From assembly GCA_943326015.2 (NCBI GenBank), contig CALPRQ020000007.1, forward strand, positions 1-64,000: a stretch of DNA of 64,000 nt, written 5' to 3'. This document shows, in pieces, positions 45,888-54,857 of this stretch. Source of the stretch: Chitinophaga pinensis (GTDB taxonomy: Bacteria; Pseudomonadota; Gammaproteobacteria; Burkholderiales; Burkholderiaceae_C). The translations under genes were made by a program, and so were the position numbers. The first letter of the stretch is position 1; every line of letters starts with the position of its first letter. The notes beneath the pieces are model-generated. The model was given only the letters and a program-made list of their open reading frames with translations. It ran no database searches and was not told where the DNA came from.

Positions 45888-46635
45888 GGTGGGTCATGAG
45901 GAAGGCCGCAACGAGTCGAAGCGCAAGCAGCGGATTCCTGTCCCACCAACTGTTCATCAGGCCGATTTTCAGGGTCTGCTTCCGGTTGCAATGCAGCCGA
46001 TTCTTCAGACAGAAAACACAGGCTTCAGCACGGCGTGCCGCCATTTCCTCTCTTCTTCTGGGGCGACCGACGGTATATGAAAGACTGAAAAACCCCGCAT
46101 GAAGCGTCCTGGCACCTGCAAGGGCGGCGCGCTCGATCAGGTCGCTGTTTTCGCTGTATTTCAATTTTTCTTCGTAGCCGCCAAGTCGCATGAAGAACTC
46201 GCGACGCATCATCCACGATCCGGCCAGCACGGTGGGTTGCTCATGGCTGCTGAGGGTGATGGCGGAACTTGCCTTGCTGTCCTGATCCACCGTCTTGTGG
46301 CCGAAGTGCACCAGATCAAGGTCGTTGAGGCTACTGCTTTCGTGGGCATGTATCCAGTCAATCAGTCCGGATTCCAGTCCGTCGTCATCGTCAAGAAATA
46401 TCAGCCATTCGGCATGGCTGTTGCGAGCTCCATGGTTTCTGGCGGCAGAGGGACCACTGTTCGCAGGTAGTCGAAGAAGCGTGAGTCCTGGCTGACTGTC
46501 AGGATTCTGGTAGGGCACTGGACTGCCATCATCGATGATGATGACTTCTCCCATTTTTGCATCCAGCAAGGACCGTGCGGTGGCAAATGCACGTTCCTCA
46601 CGATTGCACGATGTCATGATGATGGCCAGGTTCAA
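45868..46635 (-). CDS. GT2 glycosyltransferase
   Basis: A 255-residue GT-A enzyme: AIIMTSCNREERAFATARSLL, EVIIIDDGSPVP (first acidic motif), GPSAARNHGARNSHAEWLIFLDDDDGLE (D-x-D metal site) and SWMMRREFFMRLGGYEEKLKYSENSDL (ED-like catalytic region replaced by EN). GC content is somewhat lower than in flanking genes. It follows the ABC transporter gene after three bases. Confidence 0.88.
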   Translation of the reverse strand: MNLAIIMTSCNREERAFATARSLLDAKMGEVIIIDDGSPVPYQNPDSQPGLTLLRLPANSGPSAARNHGARNSHAEWLIFLDDDDGLESGLIDWIHAHESSSLNDLDLVHFGHKTVDQDSKASSAITLSSHEQPTVLAGSWMMRREFFMRLGGYEEKLKYSENSDLIERAALAGARTLHAGFFSLSYTVGRPRRREEMAARRAEACVFCLKNRLHCNRKQTLKIGLMNSWWDRNPLLALRLVAAFLMTHRDANHV

Positions 46636-46638
46636 GCT

Positions 46639-48402
46639 TCACCTCGCGGACATTGAATGGATGATGTCGTCGGATCTGTCCATGAGCTCCGAATAGCTCT
46701 CCTGTCGCGCGATGCGCCCGTTTTCGATATGAACGATGCGATCACATTGCGCCAATGTGGTCAGGCGGTGCGCTACCATCAGAACGGTGACGCCCGGGCC
46801 TATATTCTGCAATGCTGATATGACGCGTTGTTCCGTGGCATTGTCCAGGGCGCTCGTGGCTTCGTCCAACACCAGGATGTCGGCCTGACGGTAGAGCGCG
46901 CGTGCAATCCCAATACGCTGTCTCTGACCGCCGGACAGCAGCACGCCACGCTCGCCAATGACCGTGTCCAGGCCTGCGGGCAGACCCTCCATGGTCTCGG
47001 TCAGTTGTGCCATTGCGATGCAGTGCTGGATGCGGGCATCATCGATCTCGCTGGGGTGGACGCCAAAAGCAATGTTTTCCCGCACGCTGGCGTCGAGCAG
47101 GTAGATGCTCTGCGGTACATGAGCGACACGTTTGCGCCACTGCGCTATGTTTTGCGCTGTCACTGACACACCATCAATACGCATTTCTCCACCGCTGGGT
47201 GTCAGAAGTCCCATGATGAGATCGATCAATGTCGATTTTCCTCCTCCGGATGGGCCGACGAAACCTGTTCTGGAACCGCGCGCAATCTTCAGATTGATGT
47301 GACTGAGTACTTCCTTGTTGTGCCCTGGGTAGGCGTAGGTCACATCGGATAGTTCAAGTTCAGATTCGAAGGACAGCCTTTTCTTGCTGGTTCCAGCCCG
47401 GTGATCAGGCAATGCCAGCACTCTCAGCACGTCTGCTCGTGCAGGGCCTGCAGTCTTCAGTGTTCCCCAGGCGTAATAAATCTGCTGTGCCAACGGTAGC
47501 AGTTTCTGGCTGCCGAAGGCAATGAGACCCAAGGTAGTCAGGGCGCCTTCCTTCTGTGTGGCTGCGATTGTGGTGGCAACCGCCACGATGGTGGCCATGC
47601 CGATGAATTCCAGTAGGTAGCGTGGCAACTGGCTGACCCATTCATTCTGCCGCATGGCTGCACGGAGAGCCATTTCCTCCCGTTCGAAGCGTTTCTGGTG
47701 CACTGCGTAGGAATCGTCGAGAATCACATCGCGGATGCCCCCCAGGCTTTCCTGCAGCACGCGTACCCGTTCGCTGGTGGCACGGTTGATGGCCTGTCCA
47801 TTTTGCAGCAGGTGACGCCGGGTCACATGAACGACCACTGCATAGAATGCAGAGACGCCCAGCAGCAAGCCCAGCATGATTTCGGGATGCGTCAGGAACA
47901 GTAGGGTCAGAATACCGCAGCCGAGGACGACCGCCGTCAGCAGGTTCAGCATCGGACCGATGTTGCGGCCGACGAAATTGTTGACACGTTCCAGATTGGC
48001 GATGTGATCGCTGCTGTTGTGTTGCGTGTGCCAGTCGTAAGACTGCGACAGCGTCTTGCCGAAGGCCGCACGGGACAGGGCAAAGCCCGCTGCATGGGTA
48101 AAACGGATGTTGGCCGCGAGCAGGACGATCCGCATCATGGCCGCCAGACCCAATCCCAGCAGAAAACCTCCACCGACCCACAGGCGCTGCTCCAGCAAGG
48201 GCAGAGCGGATAGCCAGGCTCCAACCATGGGCAGCCGGGCCGCTCCCTGCGGGTCGATCAGCACGGCCAGGAAGGGAACAATGGCCCCCAGGGAAACCAC
48301 TTCGGCGACCGTGCCCAGCAGCATCAGAAAGGCCAGGGCAAGCAGCAGACGACGCAGGCGAGGGGGCAGGATAGCCAAGATCTTTCTGGCTTCGGAAATC
48401 AC
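46639..48402 (-). CDS. ABC-type lipid-linked saccharide flippase (PglK/MsbA-like)
   Basis: A 587-residue half transporter: six membrane segments (about 15-300) fused to an ATPase domain with Walker A GPSGGGKSTLIDLI, signature LSGGQRQRIGIARAL, Walker B ILVLDEATSALD and the switch His in VAHRLTTLAQCD. The N-terminal region (LGTVAEVVSLGAIVPFLAVL) is that of PglK-type oligosaccharide flippases. No Wzx-type flippase is visible in the cluster, so this protein may move the lipid-linked repeat across the inner membrane. Three bases separate it from each neighbour. Confidence 0.9.
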   Translation of the reverse strand: MISEARKILAILPPRLRRLLLALAFLMLLGTVAEVVSLGAIVPFLAVLIDPQGAARLPMVGAWLSALPLLEQRLWVGGGFLLGLGLAAMMRIVLLAANIRFTHAAGFALSRAAFGKTLSQSYDWHTQHNSSDHIANLERVNNFVGRNIGPMLNLLTAVVLGCGILTLLFLTHPEIMLGLLLGVSAFYAVVVHVTRRHLLQNGQAINRATSERVRVLQESLGGIRDVILDDSYAVHQKRFEREEMALRAAMRQNEWVSQLPRYLLEFIGMATIVAVATTIAATQKEGALTTLGLIAFGSQKLLPLAQQIYYAWGTLKTAGPARADVLRVLALPDHRAGTSKKRLSFESELELSDVTYAYPGHNKEVLSHINLKIARGSRTGFVGPSGGGKSTLIDLIMGLLTPSGGEMRIDGVSVTAQNIAQWRKRVAHVPQSIYLLDASVRENIAFGVHPSEIDDARIQHCIAMAQLTETMEGLPAGLDTVIGERGVLLSGGQRQRIGIARALYRQADILVLDEATSALDNATEQRVISALQNIGPGVTVLMVAHRLTTLAQCDRIVHIENGRIARQESYSELMDRSDDIIHSMSAR

Positions 48403-48405
48403 GTG

Positions 48406-49506
48406 TCAATCCTTGGGTGGGGTGTCGGGGGAAAGCAAATCCAGGGCACGCTGACGCGCCACGGCGATACCATGACGGCTGTTGTCGAACGCCAATACGG
48501 GTGGTTTTTCATTCAAGACCTGCAGCACCGTCGCCAGCAATTCGGCTTCGTTTCCAGCGTGAACCAAGTGATGAGGCGGAATCTGGTCCTTGATGTCTCC
48601 GACATCGAAGGCCACGACTGGAACGCCCAGCGCTTGGGCTTCCAAGGTCACCAATGGTGAGGCCTCCGTTCGAGAGGTGACGGTCAGCAGAATGGCTTTT
48701 TCCATTACCGGGTACGGATTGGAAAGTTCTCCGAGGAACAGAAATCGACTTCTTGTTTCGTCAGTTGTGTGCAACTCCAGCAAGCCAGATTCCTCAATAT
48801 TTCCTACCCACAAGAATTTTATGTCGTCATGCTCTGGATATGCTGTGATTGAACTACACATCCGCAGCCATATGTCAAGGCCTTTGCCTTTGTTTCCCTT
48901 TCCGACGCCTAAAATGAATTTTTCCGGCAACGGCGTGTCAAATGATCTTGCTGACTGCTGAAGCTGTCTCTCGTCTACGCAGGATGGCCAGTGCAGTGCA
49001 TGGGCGTCTGGATATCTTTCAGACAGCAGTTGTGTTGCCTGATGGGCGCAGGCGATCCAGGTGATTTGGCTGGCTTCATGATCATCAAGGGCATAGCGAC
49101 GTAAGCCGCCTTCAAGCAAGGCTCCCGTTTCGTGCAGATGCACTATGGTCGGCGTGCTGGTTTCAAGCGACGCCTGGGCATATGAAAGCGAGAGTACAGA
49201 GTTGAGATAGACCCTCTTGGGTCGAAGACGGTGCAGAACAGTCCTGGCAGCCCAGTTCTCCACGAATCTGGCTAATTGCTTGCTGGGCTTGAACCTGCGC
49301 AACAGGATACGTAGCACATGCAGTGGCTCGACGTGGACGGTGGCACCGCTTGAGCGGAATTCATCCACCATAGGCCCAGGCGTGCGGACAACGACTGCTA
49401 CTTTAAGTCCTGCTTTTACAAACCACCCCACCGTGTTCAGGGCGACTCGCGGTGCACCGGTCCGACTGGCTTCGTGGCTGACCAGCATCACGTCCAAGTC
49501 TGTCAT
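48406..49506 (-). CDS. GT4 glycosyltransferase
   Basis: A 366-residue GT-B enzyme: DVMLVSHEASRTGAPRVALNTVGWF, VHLHETGALLEGG, the donor domain start FILGVGKGNKGKGLDIWLRM and LTVTSRTEASPLVTLEAQALGVPVVAFDVGD (E-x7-E). The Ser-x-Thr-Gly-Ala-Pro pattern near the N-terminus occurs in capsular glycosyltransferases. The start is the ATG overlapping the stop of the gene upstream (ATGA); 13 further codons are open. Confidence 0.9.
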   Translation of the reverse strand: MTDLDVMLVSHEASRTGAPRVALNTVGWFVKAGLKVAVVVRTPGPMVDEFRSSGATVHVEPLHVLRILLRRFKPSKQLARFVENWAARTVLHRLRPKRVYLNSVLSLSYAQASLETSTPTIVHLHETGALLEGGLRRYALDDHEASQITWIACAHQATQLLSERYPDAHALHWPSCVDERQLQQSARSFDTPLPEKFILGVGKGNKGKGLDIWLRMCSSITAYPEHDDIKFLWVGNIEESGLLELHTTDETRSRFLFLGELSNPYPVMEKAILLTVTSRTEASPLVTLEAQALGVPVVAFDVGDIKDQIPPHHLVHAGNEAELLATVLQVLNEKPPVLAFDNSRHGIAVARQRALDLLSPDTPPKD

Positions 49507-50564
49507 CTGGATACCTCTCGCACAGCACGGGCAATTCCAGCCCACATCATCTTTTCATTGCACTGTTGCTGCACGAATTCTCTGGCTGCTTGCCCTAATT
49601 GCTGGCGCAAGCTGGTATCGGCATCGAGTCGAAGCACCGCATCGGCCAGCGCGCAGGGATCTTTCGGCAGTGTTGTGAGCACGGCACCCGGCGGCAGATA
49701 GTCAGCCAGGGCAGGTGTGGCAGTAATCACACAGGGTTTTCCCAAGGCCATGGCTTGCAGCAGTACCGTCTGGCCGCTGGGATAGGCCAGTTCGTGCACG
49801 GCCAGCACCAAGCCACGACAAGAGGACAGGCGTTGCCAATATGCGGATTCGGGCATGGCCGGCAAAGGCGTGATGTTGGGCGGCAGCGCTTGCGGCAGCA
49901 CGCCGGGCCTGGCGATGACATGACAGGGCAAGCCTGCCAGGGTCATGGCATCGATCAGAGTAGGCCAGTCGCGGCCCAGGTCGCGCCCCACGCTGAGCCA
50001 GGCGCCGCTATCTGATCCAGTGGGAAGCAGTCGGTCGGCTTTATCGGTGTCAATGCCGAAGTGCACGACCTCGATCTGATCATCGCGCAGGCCCAGGCAT
50101 TCCTGCAAAATTATCTGTTGATTACTGGAAAATACCACCACCCGGGTGACTTGACGATACAGTCGGCGCAAGCGGTCTCGGCGCGCTGGCGTGGTCGTCT
50201 TCATATCCTGGGCCAACCAGCATGCGACGATGACCAGGGGCTTGCGCCGAAGTGGCGGCAGCCAGGTCCTGAGTGCCGCGAGGGCGTGGCCTTCGCTCTC
50301 GAACAGTGCCAGCGTGGCATCAGCGTGCCAGATACGCCACAAACTGGCCAGCGTGTGCAAGGTGGGTCCGTGCAGGCGCGGCAGCCGACCGCCACTGGCA
50401 TGACGACAGTGTTGCCACCAGTTCAACAGTCGGTAGGCCCAGCGCGGCGATTCAGACCAGATGACGCCCTGAGTGACAGCATGCTGGGCGCCATAGGGCA
50501 TGGCATCGGGACTGTCAGAGGGCCCGGTCTTGAGCCAGTGCAGGCGCAGAGCTTGAAGTGTCAT
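49503..50564 (-). CDS. Glycosyltransferase, GT-B fold
   Basis: A 353-residue protein. The C-terminal half has the GT4 pattern weakly: DQIEVVHFGIDTDKADRLLP, GAWLSVGRDLGRDWPTLIDAM, LVLAVHELAYPSGQTVLLQAMALGKPCVITATPAL. The E-x7-E motif is partly lost (SGQTVLLQ), so the donor site differs from the others. It reads MTLQALRLHWLKTG at the start, using the ATG that overlaps the stop of the gene upstream; the 123 open codons before it are a shadow of that gene. Confidence 0.8.
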   Translation of the reverse strand: MTLQALRLHWLKTGPSDSPDAMPYGAQHAVTQGVIWSESPRWAYRLLNWWQHCRHASGGRLPRLHGPTLHTLASLWRIWHADATLALFESEGHALAALRTWLPPLRRKPLVIVACWLAQDMKTTTPARRDRLRRLYRQVTRVVVFSSNQQIILQECLGLRDDQIEVVHFGIDTDKADRLLPTGSDSGAWLSVGRDLGRDWPTLIDAMTLAGLPCHVIARPGVLPQALPPNITPLPAMPESAYWQRLSSCRGLVLAVHELAYPSGQTVLLQAMALGKPCVITATPALADYLPPGAVLTTLPKDPCALADAVLRLDADTSLRQQLGQAAREFVQQQCNEKMMWAGIARAVREVSR

Positions 50565-51706
50565 GTGCCTGACCGACCAGCAGCCTGCCTGTAGATCGAT
50601 TGAAAACCTGCCTGGAACGCCGGCAGGTCGAAGCGTGCGCGTGCCCGCTCCTGCCCGCATTGGCCCCAGGCCTTGGCTTTGACGGGATCGTTCAGCAACT
50701 CCAGCACCGCTGCGGCCAGAGACTTTGCATCCCCTGCCGGGCATAGACGTCCTGTTTCTCCATCGACCACGATATCGACGGTGCCACCCACCGCAGTGCT
50801 GACCACCGGTTTGCCAGCTGCCATGGCTTCCACCAGCGTCAGGCCGAAGCCCTCGTAGTCGGAAGTCGTCAGAAATATATCGGCGGCATGGTATGCATCC
50901 ACCAATTCCTTGCCATGGATTGAGCCAAGCCAATGCACATTGTCAGCTATAGCTAGCTGTCTCGCATGGTGCTGGAGACTCGCAAGATCAGGTCCAGAAC
51001 CTGCAATCACGAAGATTGCATCAGGGGACTCATTGACGACAATTCTCGCTGTGTCAAGAAATAGGCGGAAATTTTTTACTGGAACCAGTCGAGCAGCGCA
51101 AAAGACAATGACAAAATTTACTGGAATAGATAATTTTTTATGCCATTCATTAGGTTTTATAAGGCATTCGTTGTAGTAAGAGAAATTTATTGCCAGAGGC
51201 ATTGATAAAAGTCTGGCGGGTGGTTTTTGGTGAAATGAAAATGTGCGCTTTTCGACCTCGCTGGAATGAACTACCGTCAAGACGGACGGTAGTTTTGCAG
51301 TCTTTTGCTCGATCCAGTCAATTGCACGAGAAACCTGCTTGCTGCCTGGGGCATAGTGCATTTCCAGGACGTAGGGTATGCGTAAACCAATTCCAGCAAT
51401 AAAGGCGTACCAAGCCTGCCCGCTATGTAGATGCATCACGTCAGGACGTACTTGCGTCATAAGACGGCGCAAATGAAATATCACAAGCAGATGGTTCCAT
51501 AACTTTAAGGGACCATTGATGTTCAAGCTGTGCCAGTGATGCTGGCCTAAGGCGGAAAGTTCTTCATCCGGGCTGTGACTCCGTATGGTGCAGACATGAC
51601 TATCAAACTCTTCTGTGTCAAGTCCTCGCAGGATTTGGCGGACGACCGTTTGTATCCCGCCTTGCTGACTCAAGCGACCGACGAAATTTAGAACGCGAGT
51701 GTTCAC
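50561..51706 (-). CDS. GT4 glycosyltransferase
   Basis: A 381-residue GT-B enzyme: VGRLSQQGGIQTVVRQILRGL, HLHSGQAWYAFIAG, the donor half with AARLVPVKNFRLFLDTARIV, FVIAGSGPDLASL and LTTSDYEGFGLTLVEAMAAGKPVVSTAVGG (complete E-x7-E). The middle portion (about 51.0-51.25 kb) is noticeably AT-rich. ATGA overlaps on both sides. Confidence 0.92.
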   Translation of the reverse strand: MNTRVLNFVGRLSQQGGIQTVVRQILRGLDTEEFDSHVCTIRSHSPDEELSALGQHHWHSLNINGPLKLWNHLLVIFHLRRLMTQVRPDVMHLHSGQAWYAFIAGIGLRIPYVLEMHYAPGSKQVSRAIDWIEQKTAKLPSVLTVVHSSEVEKRTFSFHQKPPARLLSMPLAINFSYYNECLIKPNEWHKKLSIPVNFVIVFCAARLVPVKNFRLFLDTARIVVNESPDAIFVIAGSGPDLASLQHHARQLAIADNVHWLGSIHGKELVDAYHAADIFLTTSDYEGFGLTLVEAMAAGKPVVSTAVGGTVDIVVDGETGRLCPAGDAKSLAAAVLELLNDPVKAKAWGQCGQERARARFDLPAFQAGFQSIYRQAAGRSGT

Positions 51707-52563
51707 GACTGCCTCTTGCCTGTACGAAGTAAGCGCAGTTCCGGGTCTTCCATGACATCGTTACTTGATTGGATAGAACTCCAGAAATGGTCAAAGCCTT
51801 CATCGCTCATGGCGCTCCACTGCTGCCAGTGCGTGCCCAGTCCTTTCGAGTTGCCCAGAGCATCGATGGCCAGCGCTCCTTCTCTTACTTTCTTTCGAAG
51901 CTGCTCCTTGGTGCGATAGGGATAATGTGCGATCACCAATCCGTCACCATTGCTTCCTGGGCGTTGCACCCAGTGATTCCCCATCAGGACAATCGCTTTG
52001 GGATGAGAGCGGAAAGCCGTCTTGGGCATTGGGTTGGGCTGGGATCGACGAAGGTGGAAAGTGTGTGGAAAGAACTCAGCTAATGGATTGCTGGGTGGAA
52101 GAAAATCATAGTGGGGAGCAGGTATCTTGTCCGCTGTGCTGGATTCAAACAGTTCTGCGATCGTGTCGCCATGGGTAGGCCACCAGATTTCATCGGCATC
52201 GAACGGGATGATCCAGCTTGCGCCACATTCCGTTGCAAAGCGTGAAGCAAGGGTCATGACAGCCCGTTGCTCATAAGCCGAATGGGTGTATTGGGCGATT
52301 TGTACGAAGTCGCCGAAGGGGATGAGTGATTCAGCTGTATCGTCGGTGGATAGATGATTTACTACCAAGATACGCGATATGCCTTGTTGTCGAAAATGTT
52401 CGATGATTGCAGGTAGTGTGGCAGATTCATTTCTGACCATGGTGACGGCCCAAATGCCATCCCTGTGGGTTTTCTGAGGAAATGACAAGCTGTTGGAGAC
52501 TCTTTTTAATTCTCTATCAACAAGCCAATTGAATCGAATTCTTGATATGAATTTTTTCAGCAT
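51703..52563 (-). CDS. GT2-like glycosyltransferase (Glyco_tranf_2_4 type)
   Basis: A 286-residue protein with the pattern of small GT2-like enzymes often described as 'glycosyltransferase family 2': WAVTMVRNESATLPAIIEHFRQQGISRILVVNHLSTDDT, WIIPFDADEIWWP (the D-x-D metal motif) and a His-rich acceptor region. It has no membrane segment. Base composition is closer to 50% GC than the cluster average. It follows the AT-rich 52.6-53.8 kb stretch after a 112-base gap in which I see no gene or clear promoter. Confidence 0.85.
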   Translation of the reverse strand: MLKKFISRIRFNWLVDRELKRVSNSLSFPQKTHRDGIWAVTMVRNESATLPAIIEHFRQQGISRILVVNHLSTDDTAESLIPFGDFVQIAQYTHSAYEQRAVMTLASRFATECGASWIIPFDADEIWWPTHGDTIAELFESSTADKIPAPHYDFLPPSNPLAEFFPHTFHLRRSQPNPMPKTAFRSHPKAIVLMGNHWVQRPGSNGDGLVIAHYPYRTKEQLRKKVREGALAIDALGNSKGLGTHWQQWSAMSDEGFDHFWSSIQSSNDVMEDPELRLLRTGKRQS

Positions 52564-52675
52564 AAGATTGTATGGGCTTTCATCTAAATGGCCGTGAGTG
52601 CTTTATTCTCAATCTTGGATTGCTGATGACGTAATTATTTTTGATGTATTGTGGAGTTTTGCAGAGCAGGTGATT

Positions 52676-53779
52676 CTAGTTGATTGTTTGTTTTTGTCTT
52701 ATTGTTTGCATGTGGTTTGATTTTTGAGTGGTGTTTTTTGTAAAGATGTTTGTAAGCCATTTTCTAACGGGTATGTCATAAATTTTCTCTGCCGACAATG
52801 AGATGAGCAGCAACAGAATCAGAAAAATGATGCCGATGGTTGGTGTTGCATGGATACCTTGCTCTTTCAGGTACGAGGAGAAAATCAATCCTAGAGGAAG
52901 GTGGAGTACGTAAATTGGATAGCTTGCTGAGCCCAGGGCTGTGAGCAATTTTTCCGCCTTGCTGCCTTTTCCCTGTGATGCAATGATAAGCAGCATGGGG
53001 AATATCGCGATCACGGATGCTATGTCAATAATGGGGTTGAGTCGTCCTAAAGAAGGGGATGCCAATATCCCCATGGCTAATGTCGTTGCAATCCATGGAA
53101 ATGGTATTTTTTGAAATTTTCTCGCGAGAGACTCAATGTTCCTGAAAATGAATACGCCGATAAAAATTCCGAATCCTGCTCTGGAGAATCCGGCAGAGAT
53201 GGATCCGATGCCCCATGTGTGGCCAACGTCAAGATCGCCTCGGATCAACGCTGTTGCGGAGACCAGGGTGCCAAAAAATGCGATCAATGCTATTAAGATT
53301 TTTCTGGATAGAATTGGTCTTATTGCTGCATAAACAAGATTGACGATGAGTTCGAAAAAAAGTGACCAATACGGACCGTGTATCGGTAACAGTGACGCCG
53401 ATCCAGGAATTTTCGACGGTAGCATTGCAGTCGCAAGAATGATGCTTGCTATCAGGCTGGATTTGTTGTCTTCCAAAATTCCAGTTCCTGCTGTATTCGT
53501 CAGATACAAAATAGAGCAGAGCAGAAGTGAAATAAAATATATCGGATATAGCCGGATTAATCTTGTGATCACGAATGACTTGGTTGAAATAGATCCTGCT
53601 TCTAGCTTTTTTTCATACGCATTTGCAATGACAAACCCGCTTAATATGAAAAACAGGTCAACGGCGAGATAACTCCTGAAGAATGAAAATCCCCACAGCT
53701 CGGTGGTGTGTCTGGTCACGACAAAAATTGCAGCCAATCCTCGAATTCCATCCAGGAAGGTATATCGACTTGTTGTCAT
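52676..53779 (-). CDS. Acyltransferase-3 family membrane protein
   Basis: A 367-residue polytopic protein of the acyltransferase-3 family without an SGNH domain: TFLDGIRGLAAIFVVTRHTTELW (catalytic His region), LAVDLFFILSGFVIANAY, TRLIRLYPIYFISLL and about ten membrane segments. It would O-acetylate the polysaccharide or a precursor. The gene is strikingly AT-rich compared with all neighbours, a sign of separate origin. Intergenic gaps flank it (112 and 48 bases), unlike the tight overlaps elsewhere in the cluster. Confidence 0.9.
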   Translation of the reverse strand: MTTSRYTFLDGIRGLAAIFVVTRHTTELWGFSFFRSYLAVDLFFILSGFVIANAYEKKLEAGSISTKSFVITRLIRLYPIYFISLLLCSILYLTNTAGTGILEDNKSSLIASIILATAMLPSKIPGSASLLPIHGPYWSLFFELIVNLVYAAIRPILSRKILIALIAFFGTLVSATALIRGDLDVGHTWGIGSISAGFSRAGFGIFIGVFIFRNIESLARKFQKIPFPWIATTLAMGILASPSLGRLNPIIDIASVIAIFPMLLIIASQGKGSKAEKLLTALGSASYPIYVLHLPLGLIFSSYLKEQGIHATPTIGIIFLILLLLISLSAEKIYDIPVRKWLTNIFTKNTTQKSNHMQTIRQKQTIN

Positions 53780-53827
53780 GATTTGACGAGTTGGTTGCTT
53801 GTGTTCTTGCTGGATTTATGGATCAAA

Positions 53828-54850
53828 TTATTTTTTCGAGATATACCAATTCATTGCCATTGAAACACCATTTTTGATGTCAAATTTAGGCACATAGCCG
53901 AGCAGGTTCGCTGCCTTGCCGATGTCTGCCTGGCTATGCCGCACGTCGCCAGGGCGGAAGTCTCGATGCAACGCAGTCTTGGCGTAGGCAATGCCGTTGG
54001 CAGCCAATGCCTGTTTCAATGCGTCGAACAACTGGTTCAGGCTGGTACGGTCACCGACCGCGACGTTGTAGACCTGGTTGCGCGCTGCCGGGTCGGTGCT
54101 GGTGGCGGCCAGCAGGTTGGCCTGCACGGCGTTGTCGACGAAGCAGAAGTCGCGGCTGGTTTCGCCGTCGCCGTTGATGTGGACGTCTTCGCCTGCGATC
54201 ATGGCGGCCGTCCACTTGGGGATGACTGCCGCATAGGCGCCGTTGGGGTCCTGACGCTTGCCAAAGACGTTGAAGTAGCGCAGGCCGATGCAGTTGAAGC
54301 CGTAGCTGCGCGCGAACACGTCGGCATAGAGTTCGTTGACGTATTTGGTGACGGCGTAGGGGGACAGCGGTTTGCCGATGTTTGCTTCCACCTTGGGCAG
54401 GGCGGGATGGTCGCCGTAGGTGGAACTGCTGGCCGCGTAGGTGAAGCTTTGCACTTGGGCGTCGCGTGCCGCCACCAGCATGTTCAGAAAACCCGTGATG
54501 TTGGCCGCGTTGGTGGTGATGGGGTCGGCCAGGCTGCGCGGCACGCTGCCCAAAGCGGCCTGATGCAAGACGTAATCGACACCGGCACAGGCCTTTTGGC
54601 AATCCGCCAGATCGCGGATGTCGCCCCGGATGAAACTGAAGCGCGCCCACTGCTCGGGCGTGACCAGGGTCTGGACTTCGTCCAGGTTGCGCTGGTGGCC
54701 AGTGGCGAAGTTGTCCAGTCCGACCACGCGCTGGTCGAGCTTGAGCAGGGTTTCCAGCAAGTTGCTGCCGATGAAGCCGGCCACGCCGGTGACGAGCCAG
54801 GTCTTGGTCGCCAGACGCAGCTCGGCCTGGATCTGTTCGTAGCGGTTCAT
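53828..54850 (-). CDS. wbpP: UDP-N-acetylglucosamine 4-epimerase (WbpP/TviC-like)
   Basis: A 340-residue extended SDR epimerase that follows Pseudomonas WbpP closely throughout: [66 protein letters not shown], and the catalytic Y165-x3-K169 in [18 protein letters not shown]. WbpP interconverts UDP-GlcNAc and UDP-GalNAc, or the uronic acid forms. The start is placed at ATG 54850 ([11 protein letters not shown]), matching WbpP; an ATG seven codons earlier overlaps the dehydrogenase gene. Confidence 0.95.
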   Translation of the reverse strand: MNRYEQIQAELRLATKTWLVTGVAGFIGSNLLETLLKLDQRVVGLDNFATGHQRNLDEVQTLVTPEQWARFSFIRGDIRDLADCQKACAGVDYVLHQAALGSVPRSLADPITTNAANITGFLNMLVAARDAQVQSFTYAASSSTYGDHPALPKVEANIGKPLSPYAVTKYVNELYADVFARSYGFNCIGLRYFNVFGKRQDPNGAYAAVIPKWTAAMIAGEDVHINGDGETSRDFCFVDNAVQANLLAATSTDPAARNQVYNVAVGDRTSLNQLFDALKQALAANGIAYAKTALHRDFRPGDVRHSQADIGKAANLLGYVPKFDIKNGVSMAMNWYISKK

Positions 54851-54857
54851 GGGAGTC

